DNA of 39,135 bases from Clostridia bacterium (GTDB lineage Bacteria; Bacillota; Clostridia; TANB77; CAG-508). Shown here one piece after another: positions 9,596-17,600 of the stretch (position 1 is the first letter of the stretch; each line of letters begins with the position of its first letter). The stretch lies in assembly GCA_022797215.1 (NCBI GenBank), contig JAAWKD010000021.1, positions 1 to 39,135 of the forward strand, read 5' to 3'. Below the pieces are notes generated by a model. The model did not search any database. It saw nothing but the letters and a program-made list of their open reading frames with translations, and was not told the origin of the DNA. The translations under genes and the position numbers were made by a program.

Positions 9596-11422
9596 TTAAT
9601 TTTCTCTAAAGCTTACCATATTAGAATATTCACCATATTTTTTTACACCATTCACATATTTATATGCTCTAACTCTTGCTGTATAATTATATTGTTTCCC
9701 TGTAATTCCTGAAATGTCAATATAATTATTAGTTGTATAATATGGTATACGACCAATTCCTGGAACAGTAAATTCAATTTCATATCCAGCTACATTATTT
9801 GCTCTATTCCAACTTAATCTTACAGTTGTTCTCTTTACATTAGCATTTAAGCCTGTAACTTGTGGAACATTGGCTACATTTGAATTTGCTCTTAAAGTCG
9901 TGAATCCTTGAACTGCTATTTGTTCACTAGTATATTCTTTTCCATTTACAATTTTATAAGCAATTACTCTTACTCTGTAATAAGTATCGGCTTTTAAATT
10001 TGCCAATACATATTTTCTGCCTGCTGTATCTCCATAAAATTTGAAAGTTCCGTTTCCTTCTGCAAGAGAAACATAGTATCCTTGTGCTCCATTAACACTT
10101 GACCAACTTATATCAACACTATTTTGAGTAACCTTGTCAATGTAGATATTTTTTACACTTCCTACTGTAATTTGTTCTTCTTGTGTATAGAAAGATTTTA
10201 CATAAGATATATTTCCATATTGTTTCTTTCCATTTACCCATTTATAGGCAATTACTCTTACACTATATTTACTGTCTGCATCTAGGTTTCCTAAAACTGC
10301 TTGTGTTTTAGTTGTATCATATATAGTTTGGTATTTTCCATTATTTTTAGCAAGGTCAATTTCATATCCATCTGCATTATTTGCTTTTGTCCAAGCTATA
10401 GTTGCCTCTTTTTCTGTAACATTATATACGTCTATTCTACTAATATCTCCAACTACCACTTTCTCTTCTTTTGTTGTAAAGAAAGTGTATGCAGATTCTT
10501 CCCCATATACCTTATTTTTATTTATCCATTTATAAGCAACTACTTTTACTCTGTAATAACTATTTGCACTTAAGTTCCCTAAGCGAACCGCATTTTTCGT
10601 TGTATCATATACTTTTGCATAACTTCCATAGTTTTTAGATAACAATACTTCATATCCATCTGCATTATTTGCTACTGCCCAAGATACATCAGCCATTGTT
10701 TCTGCTATATTATATGCTGTTACATTTGTTACTTTATCAGGTTTAGTTCCATTATTATTGTTGTTATTATTATCATTATTAGTATCATCTTTATTAAAAT
10801 CAATTGTAATATATTGTGCTACTGATTTTGCTCCATAACTTACATTATCAGCATTTAAGGTCTGGCAGGCTCTAACGCTAAATCCATATCTCATGCCATT
10901 TGAGAAACCTTTTAGCATGGCATTAGTTGTAGTTACCTCACCAATATTTACATTTCCAAATCCTGGTACATCTACAAATACTTGATATTTATTTGCATTG
11001 TTTACACTTGACCAATTTAATGTAACATATCCATTTGCTTGTGTTACAGTTAAATTTTGTACCTGCCCTAAATTAGTTTGGTTTGTTGTTGTAGTAAAAT
11101 TGATTTCATTTGAAGTTGCAACTTCCATTTTAGCATGGTCATATGCTGTTACTCTCAAACGATAAGTCGTATTTTCTGTAAATCCAATTAAACTTGCTTC
11201 ATTAGAATTTACAGAACCAATCTTTGTTCCATTAACATATACATTATATCCAGCACTATTTGAAACAGAAGCCCAAGTAAGTTTCATTTGGCTGCCATTC
11301 ATTACAGCTTTAAAGTCACCAATACTTTCTACTAAGCTTACTGCTTGCATTACTGTACTCATCATTAGTAATAGTAAAATTGCTAATGTCATAATTGATA
11401 CAATTTGTTTTTTATAATTCAT
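9596..11422 (-). CDS. Secreted protein with six fibronectin type III domains
   Basis: A 608-residue exported protein. A signal peptide (MNYKKQIVSIMTLAILLLL, about residues 1-30) precedes six Fn3-like repeats at roughly 33-113, 117-207, 226-320, 322-418, 420-510 and 515-608. Each repeat shows the W/Y core residues (LTWASV, VSWAVANNADGYEV, YRVRVIAYK). An asparagine-rich linker separates repeats 2 and 3. Repeats 3-5 are closely similar, suggesting internal duplication. No LPxTG, membrane anchor or catalytic domain is visible, so it is probably a secreted or loosely attached surface protein. I use the ATG behind GGGGAG, because the upstream in-frame codon at 11455 lies inside the promoter. Confidence 0.85.
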   Translation of the reverse strand: MNYKKQIVSIMTLAILLLLMMSTVMQAVSLVESIGDFKAVMNGSQMKLTWASVSNSAGYNVYVNGTKIGSVNSNEASLIGFTENTTYRLRVTAYDHAKMEVATSNEINFTTTTNQTNLGQVQNLTVTQANGYVTLNWSSVNNANKYQVFVDVPGFGNVNIGEVTTTNAMLKGFSNGMRYGFSVRACQTLNADNVSYGAKSVAQYITIDFNKDDTNNDNNNNNNNGTKPDKVTNVTAYNIAETMADVSWAVANNADGYEVLLSKNYGSYAKVYDTTKNAVRLGNLSANSYYRVKVVAYKWINKNKVYGEESAYTFFTTKEEKVVVGDISRIDVYNVTEKEATIAWTKANNADGYEIDLAKNNGKYQTIYDTTKTQAVLGNLDADSKYSVRVIAYKWVNGKKQYGNISYVKSFYTQEEQITVGSVKNIYIDKVTQNSVDISWSSVNGAQGYYVSLAEGNGTFKFYGDTAGRKYVLANLKADTYYRVRVIAYKIVNGKEYTSEQIAVQGFTTLRANSNVANVPQVTGLNANVKRTTVRLSWNRANNVAGYEIEFTVPGIGRIPYYTTNNYIDISGITGKQYNYTARVRAYKYVNGVKKYGEYSNMVSFREN

Positions 11423-11445
11423 TATTAACTCCCCTTTCCGCCTAG

Positions 11446-11474
11446 ATTTTATCATGTTTTATGTTTACTGTCAA
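11446..11474 (-). promoter_or_regulatory. Promoter of the fibronectin type III gene
   Basis: Consensus TTGACA (11469-11474) and TAAAAT (11446-11451) are 17 nt apart, with a TG extended -10. The predicted transcript starts near 11439, which fixes the gene start at 11422. Confidence 0.8.
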
Positions 11475-11509
11475 GTTGCTGCAACTAATCTTAAAAACTA
11501 TTTTAATAA

Positions 11510-12157
11510 TTAATTTAGCATTGTATTGATAAAAGCTAATGCAAGCCCCCAACTCAATATACTACAAACAATATTAGATAAATGCAAATCAAATAACTGT
11601 TTATATTTCTTTTTATCTTTCTTATCTGTAAAATCTATATACTTACCATTAAATTTATTTTTGATATAATCTTTAAATAATTCTTCTTCGTCACCATAAA
11701 ACCCACTTTTATCTATTACCATTCCTCCTGTTTTATCATACATCAAATAAATATATTTATCTGTGTTACAAACGCTTTTTATTGCTTCTGTATTAGTATA
11801 CCAAATTTTTTGTAACACTAAGCCATTATAACTTTGCATATATTTATCCGAAAACTCATATTTACATAATAAATTTTTCGTTCTTTTAGTTTTTCGATTT
11901 GGTAATCTTAACGTTATCAATATAACTACTAAACAACCAAGTATCACTGAAATATTTGAAGACGTAATACTCCCATCATTTCTAATTTGATTTACCATAC
12001 GATATATACCAAGCAATATTAAATTCATAATAGACATGATAACCGCTACCCAATACTCAAAATTATTATATCTTAACCAAATAAACTTCATAAACTCTTT
12101 TTTACATTTTTCATTTATATTAGTTGTATTTTTAAATAATATTTCTTGTTCTTCCAT
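11510..12157 (-). CDS. YcxB-like membrane protein
   Basis: A 215-residue protein with two hydrophobic helices near residues 35-55 and 68-85. A cytosolic domain (about 105-175) resembles the YcxB C-terminal domain (TDKYIYLMYDKTGGMVIDKS, then a segment ending in FKDYIKNKF). A third hydrophobic segment lies at the C-terminus. YcxB proteins have no established function. The ATG is preceded by GGGAGAG, and the gene follows the small membrane protein gene by 18 nt, so the two are probably cotranscribed. Confidence 0.7.
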   Translation of the reverse strand: MEEQEILFKNTTNINEKCKKEFMKFIWLRYNNFEYWVAVIMSIMNLILLGIYRMVNQIRNDGSITSSNISVILGCLVVILITLRLPNRKTKRTKNLLCKYEFSDKYMQSYNGLVLQKIWYTNTEAIKSVCNTDKYIYLMYDKTGGMVIDKSGFYGDEEELFKDYIKNKFNGKYIDFTDKKDKKKYKQLFDLHLSNIVCSILSWGLALAFINTMLN

Positions 12158-12175
12158 TCTCTCTCCCTTTTATTT

Positions 12176-12397
12176 CTATTCAGCAGTTACATTATTAACA
12201 TCTGTATCACCATCTGGAACAATACTAATTCCACTATTTTGATTTGTATTTGCTGCATTTTCAAGTTCTGCTATTCTATTTTCATAATAATAAACACAAC
12301 CTCCTATACCTACTAAAAATAGCAATACTAGTAGACAGATTGTAATAATATATGTTTTTAAATATACTATTTTATTTTCTATTTTCTTACCTCCCAT
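12176..12397 (-). CDS. Small single-pass membrane protein
   Basis: A 73-residue protein with one transmembrane helix (about residues 16-38) and a short hydrophilic outer tail rich in N and D. I recognise no family. The start is uncertain: upstream of the ATG there is no good ribosome binding site, whereas a strong GGGAGG lies inside codons 1-3, followed after 7 nt by an ATA codon. Either the site is coincidental or translation begins at the ATA. It is followed by the YcxB-like gene. Confidence 0.55.
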   Translation of the reverse strand: MGGKKIENKIVYLKTYIITICLLVLLFLVGIGGCVYYYENRIAELENAANTNQNSGISIVPDGDTDVNNVTAE

Positions 12398-12474
12398 TTT
12401 TTTATTTAACTTTTGTTTTAATCTATACTACTGTTCGAACTTGCCATTATAGTTAGATAAAAACTATTATAAAT

Positions 12475-15400
12475 CTAAACTTCCTTAATAACTGCCTTTC
12501 CTTCTCCCACCAAATCCTCAAATTGCTTTAAAATTTCTGGTGTCATATAAATTCCACCTGCTTTATCTATCTTTTCTCCATTGACAATCTGTAACTGAAT
12601 ATTGTTCTTATCTCCTTGAAAGAAGTAAATTGCTCCTTTTAATTTGTTTCTCGTTTCTTCATCTAGTTCTGTAATATCTAATTCAAATACCTTAGCCTTT
12701 GTTTCTGTAAAAGGAGTAATAGTCCTTGCTACAATCTTAGGTTCTTCATCTTCACGAATGCTTAACCTTCCCTCTACAATAACAATATTCTCTTCAATCA
12801 AGCTACTGCTACAAGCTTGGTAACAGCTATCAAATACAATAAACTCTGTTGGACCATATAAATCTTCAATGGTAACAAATGCCATAAGTTTGTTATTTTT
12901 CGTATATTTCTTTTTTACACTTGTTATAATTCCAGCATAAGTAACATTTTGTCCATCTTTAAATTCTGTTTGATGTTCTTCATAAGTTTGCTCTCTTTTG
13001 AATTCTCCTTGTTCTTCTAAGTTCATTTCATTTTCGCTGTTAATTTGCCTTAATTGAAAGGTATTAATATTGGTCTTTGCTTCAATTTGTTCTCTCATAT
13101 TTTCAAGTGGATGACCTGAAATATATAAACCTAGCATTTCTTTTTCCATAGATAGTAAATCTTTGTGTTCATATTCTGGAAGTGTTGTGTAAGTATATTT
13201 CATTTCTTCTACTTCTTTGCTTCCACCCAAATCAAACATAGAAACTTGCCCGTCAAAACTCTTCTTTCCACTATCAGAAATCATATCTATAATTTTTTCA
13301 AAAGATGCAATCAAAGTCTTTCTAGTCTGTCCTAAATTATCAAAGCTTCCAGCTTTTATCAAACTTTCCACACATTTTTTATTAACTCCTAAGTCCTTAA
13401 TTCTTTCACAAAAATCACTAAAATCCTTGTAATCTCCATTTTTTTCTCGCTCTTGCACAATATTGTCTACCGCGTCAGTTCCTACATTTTTGATACTTCC
13501 CATACCAAAACGAATTTGATTTTTATCTACTGTAAATTTCGTATCACTTTTATTAATGTCTGGTTTTAAAATTTCAATAGCTAATCTTTTGCACTCTTCC
13601 ACATATCCTGGAATTTTATCTTGGTTACCTAAAAAGCTATTCAGCATTGCTGCCATAAATTCTGCTGGGTAATATGCTTTTAGGTATGCTGTTCTGTAGG
13701 ATACTACTGCATAAGCTGCTGCGTGCGACTTATTGAAAGCATATTTTGCAAACTCAGCCATCTCATCAAAAATTTTATCTGCTGATCGTTCATCAATACC
13801 ATTTCTCACACAGCCAGGAACAACAACATTTCCATTTTCATCTACTTGTCCATGAATAAAGATTTCTCTTTCCTTTGCCATAACCTCTAGCTTTTTCTTG
13901 CCCATGGCTCTTCTTACTAAGTCTGCTCTACCTAGTGAATATCCTGCTAAGTCCCTTACAATTTGCATAACTTGTTCTTGATAAACCATACAACCATAAG
14001 TAACTTCTAGAATCGGCTTTAAAGATGGGTGAGTATATACAGCATGTTCAGGGTCTTTTTTGTTAGCAATATATCTTGGAATCTGATCCATTGGTCCTGG
14101 ACGATACAAAGACACACCAGCGATAATATCTTCCAAACAGTCTGGCTTTAGTTCCTTCATAAAGTTTGTCATCCCTTGACTTTCAAACTGGAATATTCCT
14201 ACAGACTCTCCATTTTGCCATAACTTATACACTTTAGGGTCATTCATTTTTTCGTCAAATTTCACATCAATTCCTTGATTTTTCTTGACTAAATCAATCG
14301 TATCTTGAATAACTGTTAGCGTACGTAACCCCAAAAAGTCCATCTTTAAAAGTCCTAATTCTTCTAATGTAGTCATAATATATTGTGTGGAAACAATACC
14401 ATCTCTAGCATATAAAGGAACATAATTAACTACTGGTTCTCTTGCAATAATCACACCACAAGCATGAGTTGAAGCCTGCCTTGGCATTCCCTCTAACGCC
14501 ATTGCAATATCCAATAATTTCTTCATCGATTCATCTGACTCATATAAATCTTTTAATTCCCTATTCTTTTCTAGTGCTTTATCAATCGTAATATGTAATT
14601 CGTTTGGTATCATTTTCGCTAGTTTATCCGCTTCTGCATATGGCAAATCTAGTACCCTTGCCACATCACGAATTACCATTCTAGCTGACATGGTTCCAAA
14701 TGTAATAATCTGAGAAACATGGTCTTTTCCATATTTTTGCTCTACATATTCAATTACTTTATCTCTTTTTTCATAACAAAAGTCAACGTCAAAATCAGGC
14801 ATACTAATTCTTTCAGGGTTTAAGAAACGCTCAAAAAGAAGTCCATAGGCAATGGGGTCAATATCTGTAATGCCAATCGCATAGGCAACAATAGAACCTG
14901 CACCTGATCCACGTCCTGGACCAACTGGAATGTCATGTGTTTTAGCATAGTAGATATAGTCCCATACAATTAGGAAGTAGTCCACATATCCCATTTTGTT
15001 AATAACACCTAGTTCAAATTTCATTCTCTCTTGCATTTCTTCTGTGACGTTATCCCCATAACGTTCCTTCATACCGTCCATTGTTAATTTTTCTAAGTAA
15101 TCATAGTGAGTTTTAAATTCTGCTGGCACATCATAATTCGGTAAAATTGTATGTCCAAATTCAAATTCTACATTGCACTTTTCTGCAATCTTTACTGTAT
15201 TTTCAATGGCGTCTGGCACATTGCTAAAAAACTCACTCATTTCTTCTGGTGATTTTACATAGAGTTCATCTGTCTCAAACTTCATTCTATCTTCATCTGT
15301 CATGCGCTTTCCAGTTTGAATACAAAGTAACACTTCATGATTATAGGCATCTTCTCTTTTTAAATAATGAGCATCATTAGTTGCTACTAGTGGAATATCT

Positions 15401-15987
15401 AGTTCTCTCGAAAGTTGAATTAATTTTTGATTAGCAAGCACCTGTTCATTAATACCATTATGCTGAATTTCTAGGTAATAATCCTCTCCAAAAATAGACT
15501 TATGCCATAAAGCCACTTCTTTTGCCTTTTCCATATCATTTGCCAAAATTGCTTGATTTACTTCTCCTGCTAAGCAAGCACTACAGCATACTAACCCCTC
15601 ATGATATTGTTCTAAAGCTTCATGATCAATACGTGGCTTATAGTAAAAACCTTCTGTATAACCTAAAGACACTAATTTTGCTAGGTTTTTATATCCTTCA
15701 TTGTTTTTAGCCAGTAAAATTAAATGGCTATATCTAGTATCTAAATTAGGGTCTTTATCTGTTCTAGAACGTGGTGCTACATAAACTTCGCAACCAATAA
15801 TAGGCTTTACTCCATTTGCTTTACACGCTTTATAAAAATCAATAGCACCAAACATAGCACCATGGTCTGTAATTGCCATCGCGTCCATTCCCAATTCTTT
15901 CGCTCTAACTGGTAAATCTTTTATTCTATTTGCTCCATCTAGTAAACTAAACTCACTGTGGATATGTAAGTGTACAAAATTTGCCAT
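12475..15987 (-). CDS. dnaE: DNA polymerase III subunit alpha (DnaE)
   Basis: A replicative C-family polymerase of 1170 residues. An N-terminal PHP domain carries HLHIHSEFSLLDG and AITDHGAMFG. The palm domain has the catalytic aspartates in MPDFDVDFCYEKRDKV and the third acidic site in LLKMDFLGLRTL. Tandem helix-hairpin-helix motifs and a C-terminal OB fold (about 990-1090, VTYAGIITSVKKKYTKNNK) follow. Firmicutes usually pair a DnaE with PolC; PolC is not in this window. The ATG is preceded by AAGGAG at ideal spacing. The 5' end overlaps the 3' end of the transposase gene upstream by 35 nt. Confidence 0.97.
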   Translation of the reverse strand: MANFVHLHIHSEFSLLDGANRIKDLPVRAKELGMDAMAITDHGAMFGAIDFYKACKANGVKPIIGCEVYVAPRSRTDKDPNLDTRYSHLILLAKNNEGYKNLAKLVSLGYTEGFYYKPRIDHEALEQYHEGLVCCSACLAGEVNQAILANDMEKAKEVALWHKSIFGEDYYLEIQHNGINEQVLANQKLIQLSRELDIPLVATNDAHYLKREDAYNHEVLLCIQTGKRMTDEDRMKFETDELYVKSPEEMSEFFSNVPDAIENTVKIAEKCNVEFEFGHTILPNYDVPAEFKTHYDYLEKLTMDGMKERYGDNVTEEMQERMKFELGVINKMGYVDYFLIVWDYIYYAKTHDIPVGPGRGSGAGSIVAYAIGITDIDPIAYGLLFERFLNPERISMPDFDVDFCYEKRDKVIEYVEQKYGKDHVSQIITFGTMSARMVIRDVARVLDLPYAEADKLAKMIPNELHITIDKALEKNRELKDLYESDESMKKLLDIAMALEGMPRQASTHACGVIIAREPVVNYVPLYARDGIVSTQYIMTTLEELGLLKMDFLGLRTLTVIQDTIDLVKKNQGIDVKFDEKMNDPKVYKLWQNGESVGIFQFESQGMTNFMKELKPDCLEDIIAGVSLYRPGPMDQIPRYIANKKDPEHAVYTHPSLKPILEVTYGCMVYQEQVMQIVRDLAGYSLGRADLVRRAMGKKKLEVMAKEREIFIHGQVDENGNVVVPGCVRNGIDERSADKIFDEMAEFAKYAFNKSHAAAYAVVSYRTAYLKAYYPAEFMAAMLNSFLGNQDKIPGYVEECKRLAIEILKPDINKSDTKFTVDKNQIRFGMGSIKNVGTDAVDNIVQEREKNGDYKDFSDFCERIKDLGVNKKCVESLIKAGSFDNLGQTRKTLIASFEKIIDMISDSGKKSFDGQVSMFDLGGSKEVEEMKYTYTTLPEYEHKDLLSMEKEMLGLYISGHPLENMREQIEAKTNINTFQLRQINSENEMNLEEQGEFKREQTYEEHQTEFKDGQNVTYAGIITSVKKKYTKNNKLMAFVTIEDLYGPTEFIVFDSCYQACSSSLIEENIVIVEGRLSIREDEEPKIVARTITPFTETKAKVFELDITELDEETRNKLKGAIYFFQGDKNNIQLQIVNGEKIDKAGGIYMTPEILKQFEDLVGEGKAVIKEV

Positions 15988-16726
15988 ATTTTTCTCCTTT
16001 TGTCGCTAATTGTCTTTTTTCTATCTTCATTTTTGAAATAATTTCTGCTATGATTTTATCTCTTTTATCTACTTTCTCATTTTGAATAGAAACTATATTT
16101 TCAATATGAAGTAATTCTTTTATTTTTTCAATCGCCTGTTCATCAGATACTTTCACATTTTCAATTTCAAATTCTTCTTTCTCATACCCTTTTATTCTTT
16201 CGTATTCTACATGGAAGTTTTCAAAATCTTTTTTACTCATCTCTGCCATTTTTAGTACTTTCTCAGTCTCAATTAGTCGAGAAAATTGGCTATATTCATG
16301 ATAACTACTCCAACAAAATTTAGAATATTTGCACATTCCAGCCTTTTCAGGGTTAAAATGTATATATCGAATAATATTCAGTAAATATGGCAGATTTTCC
16401 ACATACTTACTTTTAAATCTATTATAAAATACATGTCCTATCCTATTATACTTCTTATTAAAATACAAAGCATAACTAATTGCCAATGACTGAATAGCCT
16501 TAGATAACTTATCTTCTTTATCCATTATTACTAAGTGAACATGATTATGCATTAGCACATAAGCATATAAGTCATAATGATATTTTTCCTTTGTTTCTTT
16601 TAAACACTTTAAAAATTTTCTTCTATCAGTATTATCATAAAATATTTCTTGTTGATTAATACTACGAAGAATAACATGATAAACTCCTGTATAAGATTTC
16701 TGATTTTCTCTACAATCTCGGGGCAT
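15953..16726 (-). CDS. REP-associated tyrosine transposase (RAYT, Y1 family)
   Basis: A 257-residue Y1-type transposase. Residues 60-64 (HNHVH, after YAYVLM) form the HUH metal site. The segment SYALYFNKKYNRIGHVFYNRF carries the family tyrosines and the GH-F-RF pattern. RAYTs cleave single-stranded REP palindromes and are thought to spread them. The family's usual C-terminal helix (RQL-TG-SR-like) is cut short: after KRQLAT the frame reads straight through the dnaE ribosome binding site and into dnaE before stopping. The gene is therefore probably truncated or fused at its 3' end. It lies between rqcP and dnaE; no terminal inverted repeats are obvious at its flanks. Confidence 0.88.
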   Translation of the reverse strand: MPRDCRENQKSYTGVYHVILRSINQQEIFYDNTDRRKFLKCLKETKEKYHYDLYAYVLMHNHVHLVIMDKEDKLSKAIQSLAISYALYFNKKYNRIGHVFYNRFKSKYVENLPYLLNIIRYIHFNPEKAGMCKYSKFCWSSYHEYSQFSRLIETEKVLKMAEMSKKDFENFHVEYERIKGYEKEEFEIENVKVSDEQAIEKIKELLHIENIVSIQNEKVDKRDKIIAEIISKMKIEKRQLATKGEKYGKFCTLTYPQ

Positions 16727-16838
16727 AGTATTCCTACCTTTCCTTTCACTATTTGCCCCCTATTGATTTTTTACTACTATATCATTTTTTCTACTATATT
16801 TCTATATGAGAAATAACTTTATTGCTTTTACTAAGCTA

Positions 16839-17078
16839 TTATTCCTTCATTTTAATTAATGTTTCAATTGGTTCACTTTGTCTTTGTGGAATTCTTAAAA
16901 CTTCAAATTTTGAAATCTTATCTCCAAACCTAATCTCTACAATATCACCTGTCTTAACCTCGTAACTTGGTTTAACTGTTTTTCCATTAACAGAAATTCT
17001 ACCACCATCTGCAGCTTCATTTGCAACAGTCCTTCTCTTAATGACTGTTGACATTTTTAAAAATTTATCTATTCTCAT
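16839..17078 (-). CDS. rqcP: S4-domain RNA-binding protein RqcP
   Basis: A 79-residue S4-domain protein (MRIDKFLKMSTVIKRRTVAN, GRISVNGKTVKPSYEVK, GDIVEIRFGDK) that closely matches Bacillus YabO/RqcP. RqcP works with RqcH on stalled 50S subunits to add alanine tails in ribosome quality control. It lies 6 nt downstream of the MazG-like gene, the same order as yabN-yabO in Bacillus. The downstream yabP/yabQ/divIC neighbours are absent; a RAYT gene occupies that place. Confidence 0.9.
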   Translation of the reverse strand: MRIDKFLKMSTVIKRRTVANEAADGGRISVNGKTVKPSYEVKTGDIVEIRFGDKISKFEVLRIPQRQSEPIETLIKMKE

Positions 17079-17084
17079 CTTTTT

Positions 17085-17432
17085 TCACTTCCATTCTCTA
17101 TTAAAGTTTATTTCTTCCTTATTTTTTAATCCTTTAACAATATCCATATCTATTAACTCACACATTCCCATTAAGCAAATAAATACATCTGTTATTTCAT
17201 TTTCTAGATTAGAGCTATACTGCTTATTGATATCAATTGCTAAATTCTTATCTGTTTTTCTTACTTCTTTTGCTAGCTCACCCATTTCTTCTGTTAATAA
17301 ACACATTCTTTCTAGTAAACTATTTCTAAATCCTCTTACTTGAATCATATCTTTTATATACTTTTGTAACTCTTCTACACTACTTTCTTTACTTAATTTT
17401 TGTAATTCTTCCTTTAATTCATTATTTGTCAT
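17085..17432 (-). CDS. MazG-like nucleotide pyrophosphohydrolase
   Basis: A 115-residue all-alpha NTP pyrophosphatase of the MazG superfamily. The metal-binding pattern EExxE...ExxD is visible as LLTEEMGELAKEV followed by ENEITDVFICL. It is a single small domain, unlike the two-domain MazG or YabN. I use the ATG behind AAGGA; the in-frame ATG at 17453 lacks a ribosome binding site. Such enzymes hydrolyse non-canonical or excess nucleoside triphosphates. It sits between addA and rqcP on the same strand. Confidence 0.8.
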   Translation of the reverse strand: MTNNELKEELQKLSKESSVEELQKYIKDMIQVRGFRNSLLERMCLLTEEMGELAKEVRKTDKNLAIDINKQYSSNLENEITDVFICLMGMCELIDMDIVKGLKNKEEINFNREWK

Positions 17433-17486
17433 CTTTATTCCTTCTTTCAACATTTCTTAAAGATAAAACAGCTTTAAAATGTCATA

Positions 17487-17600
17487 CTAAAGGACACATG
17501 TCGCACTTAACTATACACTTCGCTTTGCTCCATCGCATAAGTTATCTGTAACTCACTTCGTTCGAACAGCTAACTTAACGTCCCCAAGTGCGACACATTG
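17487..17600. repeat. Composite REP-like element at the addA 3' end
   Basis: The outer parts, CTAAAGGACACA on the left and AACGTCCCCAA on the right, match the boundaries of the element at 30730-30790 (CTAAAGG and AACGTCCCCAA). Near-inverted TGTCGCACTT / AAGTGCGACA arms bracket an inner 46-nt repeat (17534-17579) also found at 5052-5097. The addA stop codon lies inside it. Confidence 0.6.
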
